From positions 1 through 10,023 of the forward strand of contig SCPW01000256.1 in NCBI GenBank assembly GCA_004298605.1: a stretch of 10,023 nucleotides of DNA, in the 5' to 3' direction. The notes beneath the pieces were generated by a model that saw nothing but the letters and a program-made list of their open reading frames with translations, made no database searches and was not told where the DNA came from. Position numbers and translations under genes: made by a program. Source of the DNA: Gallionella sp. GTDB lineage: Bacteria; Pseudomonadota; Gammaproteobacteria; Burkholderiales; Gallionellaceae. Numbering within the stretch: the first letter of the stretch is position 1; every line of letters starts with the position of its first letter. Shown in pieces: positions 1 through 5,154 of this stretch.

Positions 1-30
1 GATACAAGGCGCGGCCAAGCGCCTTGTATC
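1..30. repeat. Perfect 12-bp inverted repeat at window edge
   Basis: Arms GATACAAGGCGC (1-12) and GCGCCTTGTATC (19-30) are exact reverse complements around a 6-base loop. The hairpin lies inside the tolC-like reading frame. No T-run follows, so it is not an obvious terminator. Confidence 0.75.
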
Positions 31-1310
31 GAATTCACCACTTCCACTTCGGCGGTTTTCAGCAATTCCAGCGCTTGGCGTTTTCTCAGGTTGGCCGCGT
101 CCAGCTCGCTTTTGGGGCGGATGCCGCCGCTCAACGGTATGTTGACCTCGAAACCGGCGCTCCACTGCGGCATGCGCTGGGTGAACAAATGGTTGAACGA
201 GTTGGTGGGGGAGTTGTCCAGGCCGTTGAAGCCGTAGGTCAGCTTCAAATCCAATTGCGGGTAGGTCTGGTTTTTCGCGTAAGCGATGCGCAGGTTCTCC
301 TTGCTGACCAGGGTCAGCTGCGCCTGGTAATCGGGGCGCAGATGCAGCGCATTGGCGATGGAAGCTTTGACGTCGGCGTCGACCTTGCCGATGCTCAGCT
401 GGTCGGCGGCGGTCACGCGATCCTCGGCGCCGGCGCTGGACAGCATCAGGAACGAGCGTACCCGCTGCGTTGCACTGGCCCAGTCTTGTTCGGCTTCCAG
501 CAGGCTGGATTTGCGGTCGGCCTGCGCCACTTCGCTGTCGGCCAGATCGATGGGGCTGGATTTGCCCAGGCGCACCCGTTCGCGGTAATCGGCGACGGTG
601 CGGTCGGCGATGCGCAGCGAATCGCGCCGCAAATCCAGGCGTTGCTGGGCCAGATACAGTTCCCAGTAGCCGTTGGCGGCATCGCGCAGGGTATCGCTGA
701 TTTTTTTGCGGTAGTTGTGGTAAGCCATCAAGCGGTCCGCCTCGGCCACGCGCACGCCGGCCAGGTTGGCGTCGGTGCCGAAACCTTTTAATAGGGGCTG
801 GGTGATGACCAGACCGGAAAACGAGCGGTATTCACGGCCTTGCCAGGTAATGTACTGCGAAGGATCGGTGAGGCGGTTGAGCGAGGTCAGCAGCTCAAGC
901 TTGGTGCCGGTGACGATTTTTTTCGACAACGCGATATTGGCGTTGATGGTGTCGGTCCTGACTTCGCGCAAATCCGGTGTTTGCACGCCGAACAAAGAGC
1001 GTTCTTCGCCGGTCGGCAGGCGGCGTTCGTTCGAGGTGTAGCTGCTGGATAGGCCTAGATTGGGTTCGAAGTCGGCATCGGCGTTCCTCACCTTGGTGGC
1101 GGCCACGCCCCACTCCAAACGCTGATAGGCGGTATCGCCGTGTTTTTCCAGCACCCGGCGCAAAAAATCCGCATAGCCCAGGTTTAGCGGGCGGCCGTCC
1201 GCGGCCGATGCAACGGTGGGAGCCTCCGTGGCGATGGCGGATGCTTCTTCGGCATACAGGCCCGTCTGCTGGGCGAGCATGACTCCTATCAATACAAGAC
1301 GCGCTTTCAA
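1..1310 (-). CDS. TolC-family outer-membrane efflux channel, 3' end outside window
   Basis: This is the N-terminal 436 codons of an outer-membrane channel of the TolC/OEP family, which forms the exit duct of tripartite efflux pumps or type I secretion systems. The frame is open from 1352 down to base 1 with no stop. I chose the TTG at 1310-1308 because it gives a signal peptide (start KARLVLIGVMLAQQ, then a small-residue cleavage region GLYAEEASA) and has a purine-rich GCAGGG upstream; the ATG at 1278-1280 would cut the hydrophobic core. Family-like segments include PNLGLSSSYTSNERR, ALSKKIVTGTKLELLTSLNR, long helices with heptad-like spacing, and near the end QWSAGFEVNIPLSGGIRPKS followed by LDAANLRKRQALELLKTAEV, the usual second-repeat strand and helix. 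TolC proteins are usually 430-500 residues, so little is missing. The substrate and pump partners cannot be told; no membrane-fusion protein or pump gene is in view. The last visible residues are odd because of a foldback at the window edge. Confidence 0.88.
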   Translation of the reverse strand, partial: MKARLVLIGVMLAQQTGLYAEEASAIATEAPTVASAADGRPLNLGYADFLRRVLEKHGDTAYQRLEWGVAATKVRNADADFEPNLGLSSSYTSNERRLPTGEERSLFGVQTPDLREVRTDTINANIALSKKIVTGTKLELLTSLNRLTDPSQYITWQGREYRSFSGLVITQPLLKGFGTDANLAGVRVAEADRLMAYHNYRKKISDTLRDAANGYWELYLAQQRLDLRRDSLRIADRTVADYRERVRLGKSSPIDLADSEVAQADRKSSLLEAEQDWASATQRVRSFLMLSSAGAEDRVTAADQLSIGKVDADVKASIANALHLRPDYQAQLTLVSKENLRIAYAKNQTYPQLDLKLTYGFNGLDNSPTNSFNHLFTQRMPQWSAGFEVNIPLSGGIRPKSELDAANLRKRQALELLKTAEVEVVNSIQGAWPRLV

Positions 1311-1358
1311 CGATGACCCTGCCTGGATATGGATGGTTCTGACGGATGACGATCATGC

Positions 1359-1380
1359 AGCTTTTGCATATGCAAAAGCT
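1359..1380. promoter_or_regulatory. 22-bp perfect palindrome, candidate operator of the tolC-like gene
   Basis: The half-sites AGCTTTTGCAT (1359-1369) and ATGCAAAAGCT (1370-1380) are exact reverse complements with no spacer. The site lies about 50-70 bp upstream of the TTG start of the efflux gene, in non-coding DNA, which is a usual place for a dimeric repressor such as a TetR or MarR protein. No regulator gene is present in the window, so the binding protein is unknown. A hairpin role in the leader RNA is also possible. Confidence 0.5.
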
Positions 1381-1438
1381 TATGGATGACAAGTAAGCCG
1401 GCTGCATTTTATAGAACCTGCCAGGGGTTACGCCTGCC

Positions 1439-1470
1439 CATGCCTGACATAGTCTGACCATGCCTGACAT
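1439..1470. repeat. 12-bp direct repeat, two helical turns apart
   Basis: CATGCCTGACAT occurs at 1439-1450 and again at 1459-1470, a 20-bp period that places both copies on the same DNA face. It lies 130-160 bp upstream of the tolC-like start, between that gene and the RTX fragment. This arrangement suits a tandem binding site for an activator, but function is inferred only from position. The region 1311-1534 otherwise holds no gene that I can see. Confidence 0.45.
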
Positions 1471-1534
1471 CGGCGGGAGGAAAGGCAGCAATTTGTGCTG
1501 AACTTGTGCTGGATGTTAGCGTAAACGTAACCGT

Positions 1535-1834
1535 TCAGCCCCCCCCTTTTTTTTTCCTAAAGGGGGGCATGAAAATCGCGGCAGCCTTACCGGTCAGTTC
1601 CAGCGTATCCACGCCCTTGCCGCCGTCGAGCCGGGCAAAGTGCAGATCGGCGATTTGCAGGACGTCGTTACCCTCGCCGCCCAGCAGGGTGTCGGCACCG
1701 CCCAGGCCGTCGAGCAGGTTGGCTTTGCCGCCGATGAGCGTGTCCGCACCGGCGGGGGTGCCGTTGTAGGCGTAGAGCAGTACAAAATCCTGGCTGTTCA
1801 GATCGTCGCGCAGCCTTTGCACCAGCCGGTTCAT
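1535..1834 (-). pseudogene. RTX calcium-binding repeat fragment (truncated at both ends)
   Basis: The minus frame contains glycine- and aspartate-rich nonapeptide repeats: ADTLIGGKANLLDGLGGADT and LLGGEGNDVLQ, then HFARLDGGKGVDTLEL. These match the GGxGxDxLx calcium-binding repeats of RTX toxins and adhesins secreted by type I systems. The second part resembles the stretch just after the last repeats in large RTX adhesins. An ATG at 1834-1832 opens about 99 codons (MNRLVQRLRDDLNS...), but there is no RBS I would trust and no upstream repeats. The similarity stops at about 1575, where the frame runs into a homopolymer hairpin and ends as RKKKGGG. I read it as a relic of a much larger gene, left next to a truncated DUF1016 gene by a deletion. 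A TolC-like channel lies nearby, but a functional link is speculative. Confidence 0.7.
1537..1569. repeat. C-run/T-run and G-run hairpin
   Basis: A run of Cs and then Ts is followed after a short CCT by AAAGGGGGG, giving a stem of the form CCCCCCTTT / AAAGGGGGG. It sits at the point where RTX similarity ends on the minus strand. It could act as a transcription terminator for the upstream minus-strand genes, but no clean T-run follows the stem, so I treat it as a dispersed hairpin repeat. The homopolymers are also error-prone in assemblies. Confidence 0.45.
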
Positions 1835-2748
1835 GGATTTATAACGGAATAACGGACGACGGAATGATCTTTGCTGCCGCAAAGCAAAATCCCCACCGTC
1901 GGATTGTCGTTGTCGCCACGGCGCAAATCGTCATACAAGCGCACATACATATCCATCTGCCCGATGTCCTGGTGCGTCAAGTGCCCCGTTTTCAGGTCAA
2001 TCAACACAAAGCATTTGAGCAAGTAGTTGTAAAACACCAGATCGATGTAAAAGTCCTGCGTTTCCGTGCTGATGCGCTGCTGGCGGGCGACAAACGCAAA
2101 TCCCTTGCCTAATTCCAATAAAAACTGTTGCAGCTTATCCATGAGCGCCCGCTCAAGATCAGACTCCAATAACCTGCCGGTATCCGGTAAACCGAGAAAC
2201 TCCAGCATCACCGGATCGCGCACGAAATCGCGCGGCGTATTGTTTTGCGATTTCAATGCTTGCTCGGTTTCAGCAAGCAGCCCCTCCTTGTCCCGGCTGG
2301 ACAGCAAGCGCTCGTAATAGAGCGTGCCGATTTGCCGCTCCAGCGCGCGGGTGCTCCAGTTCTGTTCCGCCGCCTCCTGCATGTACCACTGGCGGGCTTG
2401 TGGCGCATCGACCCGCAGCAGCAGGCGGTAGTGCGTCCAGCTTAATTCGCGACGCAGTGCGTCGCATTTTGGAAAAGCCAGATAAAAACCCCGCATGTGC
2501 CGCAAATTCGTGGCATCGAAGCCTTTGCCGAATTCCCGCGTGAGCGCTGCGCCCAAGTCCGGCAACAAGCGTTTTCCATAAGCGGCGCGCGCCTGCCCGC
2601 CTTGCTCGAACTCGACAATGTGCCTGCCGATATGCCAATAGGTTTGCACCTGGATTGCATCGACGCTGCGCAAAGCCTGCCGGCGTGCCTGAACAATCAG
2701 GCCGCGCAGCGCATCCAGCAAGGTCGGCGGCAGTTCGATATGGCTCAT
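1831..2748 (-). CDS. DUF1016/YhcG-type PD-(D/E)XK nuclease-like protein, C-terminus truncated
   Basis: This 305-residue protein has the two-part architecture of the DUF1016 (YhcG) family. The N-terminal helical domain spans about residues 10-170 (QTYWHIGRHIVEFEQ, GKGFDATNLRHMRGFY, ELSWTHYRLLLRV, WSTRALERQI). The C-terminal nuclease-like domain spans about 185-305 (DFYIDLVFYNYLLKCFVLID, then LKTG, then GQMDMYV). The active-site-like residues are the D of FYIDL and the D and K of IDLKTG, with D replacing the more usual E. Proteins of this family often sit in type I restriction loci; their biochemical role is not settled. The ATG overlaps the hsdS stop (ATGA), so the two are probably coupled. 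The protein ends at VVRYSVINP, whereas relatives continue for roughly 35-45 residues, so the 3' end was lost where the RTX fragment begins. The catalytic core is complete, so it may still fold. Confidence 0.85.
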   Translation of the reverse strand: MSHIELPPTLLDALRGLIVQARRQALRSVDAIQVQTYWHIGRHIVEFEQGGQARAAYGKRLLPDLGAALTREFGKGFDATNLRHMRGFYLAFPKCDALRRELSWTHYRLLLRVDAPQARQWYMQEAAEQNWSTRALERQIGTLYYERLLSSRDKEGLLAETEQALKSQNNTPRDFVRDPVMLEFLGLPDTGRLLESDLERALMDKLQQFLLELGKGFAFVARQQRISTETQDFYIDLVFYNYLLKCFVLIDLKTGHLTHQDIGQMDMYVRLYDDLRRGDNDNPTVGILLCGSKDHSVVRYSVINP

Positions 2749-2767
2749 CCCATCACCTCGTCGGCAG

Positions 2768-2886
2768 CGGGAAAAAGCTGCTGCATCAGGCCTTTTTTAT
2801 GGGTTTTGAGGGTGTCGAGTTTTTGGGTTTGGGCGGTGATCAGCTCATCGACCGCAGAAAGACAGTCGGCGATTTTTTGTTGTTCT
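2768..2886. repeat. Direct repeat A, end of hsdS (conserved region 2)
   Basis: About 118 bp closely resemble 3402-3519 in the same orientation. Both encode the helical motif QQKIADCLS..DEL...TQKL.TLK.HKKGLMQQLFP. The paired copies flank TRD2 and could recombine to delete or swap it. Confidence 0.75.
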
Positions 2887-3401
2887 GGAAATAGTGGTAG
2901 ACACAAAGATATTTTTTTAAGTATCTCCGTATTTAAAGAAGGCATTGTTTGACCAACCGCACTATCTCTTATTTTTACTTTACTAGGCTCATATTTTAGT
3001 AAATGCTTTATGAAGCAAGACAAGTTTTCGCTGTTTATTATTCTAAGACGAAGTATGCGACCTGAAAAAAGCCAACCATTCTCAGTTTTTCCAGTTATTG
3101 CGCAACGATCTACTGAACCAACACGGCTAAAAATAATATCCCCTTCTTTCAGTTGATAAGCTTTTAATCTTATCTTGTCTGAATAGGAGACTTTAGGGGC
3201 ATTATTTCCTATGATCCCTAACTCGCCTAGGTGTTCAACAGTAATAATAGGTGTGCCAATTTCCACATAATCGCTTTCATGAAGCACTGAGCCAAATGGA
3301 CCAGTTTTGATGTCTGAAATTTCCCCTAGTTGTTTTTCCTCCCACTCCGGCGCATTGCGAAATTCGGGAAAACGCAGCTTGGGCACGGTTTCGCCTTCTG
3401 C

Positions 3402-3519
3402 CGGGAAAAGCTGCTGCATCAGCCCTTTTTTATGGGACTTGAGCGTGGCTAGCTTTTGGGTCTCCAAGGTGAGCAGCTCGTCGATGGAAGAGAGGCAGTC
3501 GGCGATTTTTTGTTGTTCT
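3402..3519. repeat. Direct repeat B, middle of hsdS (conserved region 1)
   Basis: This is the partner of 2768-2886, in the same orientation about 634 bp apart. It encodes the central conserved helix between the two target-recognition domains. Confidence 0.75.
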
Positions 3520-3971
3520 TCAATGGATGTTATGGAAATTAAAAAATTTCCAATCTTCTCAAGAGTAATTCTTGTTATTGCCTGACCGGACATGGATTCT
3601 CGAATAATTCTTTGAATGTTGTCCGTGAGAATTGTTTGATAAAGAAATATATGATTAAGCGACAACTTGTTTCCACGAAGAACGGCCACGCTCGACAGAA
3701 GTGAAAACTCGTAACCAATATTGTTGATCGCGCAGTTTCCCGTGTTAGCACCATCTTTCGTTAGAAGCACATCATTCTTTTTGACTGGGCATTTATCGTA
3801 TATTTGCCTGTGTTCTTCTTCAGAAATATAGGAAATATTAGATAGCTCGATTATTCCGTTTTGTATATTTTGGGATGTTAGATACATGTGCGAGCCAGAT
3901 TTCGATTTTGGCGAGAAATGAGTTCCGTCCATAATCTTTTCGCACACATCCGCCAGCCGCTTAGTCTCCCA

Positions 3972-3978
3972 CCCCCCC
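3972..3978. repeat. Seven-base G/C homopolymer in the 5' end of hsdS
   Basis: On the coding strand the run reads GATGGGGGGGTGGGAG. With seven Gs the hsdS start at 4038 ends at a TAA 26 codons in; with six it joins the main frame. Short G tracts in hsdS are a known slippage-based on/off switch, as in NgoAV of Neisseria gonorrhoeae. A base-calling error is the alternative. Confidence 0.7.
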
Positions 3979-4034
3979 ATCCCAAAACTCAGGAAAGCGC
4001 AGCTTGGGCAAATTTGGCCCGCCTTTTACTGCTG

Positions 4035-4412
4035 TCATGGTTGTTTCAGGATTTCCAGTGGGTTGAAAACCGCCAAGCCATCGATCCACTCAAAATCCTT
4101 TTCATTCGCTGTTGCCAGGGGCAGTTGATGCTCAAGACAGGTTGCCGCAATCAGGGCATCGCCTAGCGACATCTTTCGCTGTTGACGTAGCGCAATGGCA
4201 AGCTCAAGCGTGACGGTGCTGATCATGAGGAGTTCCAGTTGATCGATCACATGGGTAATGGCCTGTTTTTCCGCGTCGCGCAGATGTTGATAGCCCAAGG
4301 TTTCAAGGCGGCTAATGGCCGAATAGTGGCTGGCATGACCTACCAGCCAACCGCGCAACGGGCGATGGGGCGGTTGGGTGGCGTAAATGATGAGGTTGCT
4401 GTCAATCAGCAT
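4035..4412 (-). CDS. vapC: PIN-domain toxin ribonuclease, VapC type
   Basis: VapC toxins are Mg2+-dependent endoribonucleases that cut tRNA or rRNA and are held inactive by the cognate VapB. This 125-residue protein has a typical length and the four PIN acidic residues: D4 (MLIDSN), E37 (SRLETLGY), D85 (MSLGDALIAATC) and D106 (ATANEKDFEWIDG). I chose the ATG at 4412-4410 because it places D4 where PIN proteins have it; a longer frame from 4484 only adds codons that overlap the antitoxin gene. The start lies 11 bases inside the end of the upstream antitoxin gene, and its TGA overlaps the ATG of hsdS, so all three are probably translated in a chain. The catalytic set is complete, so activity is likely. 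Confidence 0.88.
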   Translation of the reverse strand: MLIDSNLIIYATQPPHRPLRGWLVGHASHYSAISRLETLGYQHLRDAEKQAITHVIDQLELLMISTVTLELAIALRQQRKMSLGDALIAATCLEHQLPLATANEKDFEWIDGLAVFNPLEILKQP

Positions 4413-4671
4413 GGTTTCTGCCCGGCAAGGTTCGGTCTTGGCGTTGTTCGCGCTGCCACTCGGTCGGGTCGGCAATATCACCAAAAGGGTTTAATGCCGC
4501 CGCTTGCTCCAATGCTTCGGCAAAGCGTTCGCGTTGTTGTCCTTTGGCGGTCTGGTTTGCGTTGCCATGTGCTTTTTGTTCCAGGTAAATCGTGTAGTTG
4601 AGCAACTCCGCTTGGAGTGCCAATGGCAATACAGCGGCATGCTGTTGAACTTGTTGCAAGATGGCGTTCAT
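4402..4671 (-). CDS. vapB: VapB-like antitoxin (DUF2281-like)
   Basis: This small 89-residue protein lies directly before the PIN toxin and overlaps it by 11 bases, the usual antitoxin-first layout. The N-terminal part (about residues 1-33, QQHAAVLPLALQAELLNYTI) resembles the short helical motif of DUF2281-type antitoxins, LP..L..E.L.Y..YL. The C-terminal part is charged and probably unfolded until it wraps the toxin (PFGDIADPTEWQREQRQDR), as VapB tails do. A clear GGAG lies 8 bases before the ATG, followed by a T-run. I see no classic AbrB or RHH domain, so autoregulation cannot be claimed. The start overlaps the stop of a tiny upstream frame that looks like a PIN relic. Confidence 0.72.
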   Translation of the reverse strand: MNAILQQVQQHAAVLPLALQAELLNYTIYLEQKAHGNANQTAKGQQRERFAEALEQAAALNPFGDIADPTEWQREQRQDRTLPGRNHAD

Positions 4672-4712
4672 AAAAAAACTCCATTGGTGTCGAGAAGAAA
4701 CTTAACGTTCAT
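4668..4712 (-). pseudogene. Ten-codon relic resembling the start of a PIN toxin gene
   Basis: An ATG at 4712-4710 opens MNVKFLLDTN and then GVFL before a stop. The FLLDTN motif is the usual beginning of PIN-domain toxins, with the first catalytic aspartate. Similarity stops at the point where the GGAG of the following vapB begins, as though a second TA operon was deleted down to its first codons. It could be chance, since only ten residues are left. Confidence 0.4.
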
Positions 4713-4777
4713 TGCGCAAAATTCTTGCCGCTGTTGAGAGTTGTTGCGTTTGACGGTAACCCCTTTTTATTGCTCAT
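4709..4777 (-). other. 22-codon orphan frame between hsdR-tail relic and PIN relic
   Basis: The ATG at 4777-4775 encodes MSNKKGLPSN, then ATTLNSGKNFAQ, and stops in an ATGA overlap with the PIN-like relic. The ATG follows the hsdR-tail relic exactly as the first DUF1016 copy follows the intact hsdR tail. It may be the fused ends of two lost genes. I do not recognise the sequence, and translation is uncertain. Confidence 0.35.
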
Positions 4778-4810
4778 ATGCCCCAACCCCGAAATATCGC
4801 GCCCTTGCGC
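4775..4810 (-). pseudogene. Relic of a second hsdR 3' end
   Basis: The minus strand encodes AQGRDISGL here, almost the same as AQGREISGL at the very end of the hsdR gene (near 5170-5200). The DNA matches as well, down to the TATGAG that holds the next ATG, with one base missing. It seems to be the tail of another hsdR copy, now embedded behind the truncated DUF1016 fragment, whose own frame crosses it as GARARYFGVGAYEQ. Confidence 0.65.
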
Positions 4811-4820
4811 CTGTTTTGAT

Positions 4821-4835
4821 CGTTCCCACGCTCCA
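4821..4835. repeat. Half copy of a dispersed GTTCCCACGC hairpin element
   Basis: CGTTCCCACGCTCCA is one arm and loop of the palindromic repeat seen complete at 9912-9932. The other arm is missing, and the DUF1016 fragment begins at this point, so the element marks the deletion junction. Confidence 0.5.
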
Positions 4836-4839
4836 ACTT

Positions 4840-4866
4840 AATTCGAGAGACAGCGTCTCTCGAATT
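4840..4866. repeat. Perfect 12-bp hairpin inside the DUF1016 fragment
   Basis: AATTCGAGAGAC (4840-4851) and GTCTCTCGAATT (4855-4866) are exact complements around AGC. The codons still read IRETLSLEL, which fits the family, so the hairpin lies in real coding sequence next to the truncation point. Confidence 0.6.
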
Positions 4867-5154
4867 GGAAAAGTTTGGTAAAAGCGCCTCATATTACGCA
4901 AATTGGTGATATCAAAACCTTTGCCAAATTCTTTGCCGAGGTTGGCGGAAAGGTAGGCGAGTTGCTGTTTTCCGTACTCGGCGCGGGTATTGCCGCTTTG
5001 TTCATGTTCGATGATGGTGCGACCGATGTGCCAATAGGTTTGCACCATTGCGCTGTTGACCGCTTGGGCGACGTTTCGCTGCGCATGGTTCAAGAGCAAG
5101 CGGATGTCGGCGAGCAGTTCGGGTGTTGGGGCTTGAGGTAGGTTTGATGTGGTG

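Larger units (their letters stand above)
2745..4038 (-). pseudogene. hsdS: Type I restriction-modification specificity subunit, reading frame split by a G7 tract
   Basis: HsdS recognises the DNA target of type I restriction-modification enzymes through two target-recognition domains joined by conserved helices. The main frame (ATG at 3980, 411 codons) carries TRD1 at about residues 1-150, a first conserved region (EEQQKIADCLSSIDELL... HKKGLMQQLFP), a linker LPKLRFPEF-like repeat (VPKLRFPEFRNAPEWEEKQL), TRD2 at about 215-365, and a second conserved region ending HKKGLMQQLFPAADEVMG. The natural start is upstream: the ATG at 4038-4036 overlaps the vapC stop and encodes MTAVKGGPNLPKLRFPEFWD, the N-terminal motif also repeated before TRD2. 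A run of seven Gs (3972-3978 on the plus strand as Cs) throws this start out of frame and stops it after 25 codons. Six Gs would give DGGWETKRLADV and a full protein of about 431 residues. The TRD DNA is AT-rich compared with its surroundings, as is common for exchanged TRDs. No hsdM lies in the window. Confidence 0.85.

Noticed and set aside
24..791. Long plus-strand frame of 255 codons
   Set aside because: It is opposite the TolC-like gene, whose minus frame has clear family motifs and a signal peptide. The plus product is low in lysine and rich in Q, V and G, as expected of an antisense shadow.
895..1491. Minus-strand frame with an ATG at 1491
   Set aside because: It is rich in R, H and P and runs in another frame over the TolC-like coding sequence, which is better supported by protein motifs.
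1536..1570. Strong terminator
   Set aside because: A GC-rich stem is present, but no proper T-run follows it on the minus strand, so I kept it as a hairpin repeat only.
4413..4484. Longer start for the PIN toxin
   Set aside because: It adds 24 codons that overlap the antitoxin gene and displaces the first catalytic aspartate from the N-terminus where PIN proteins carry it.
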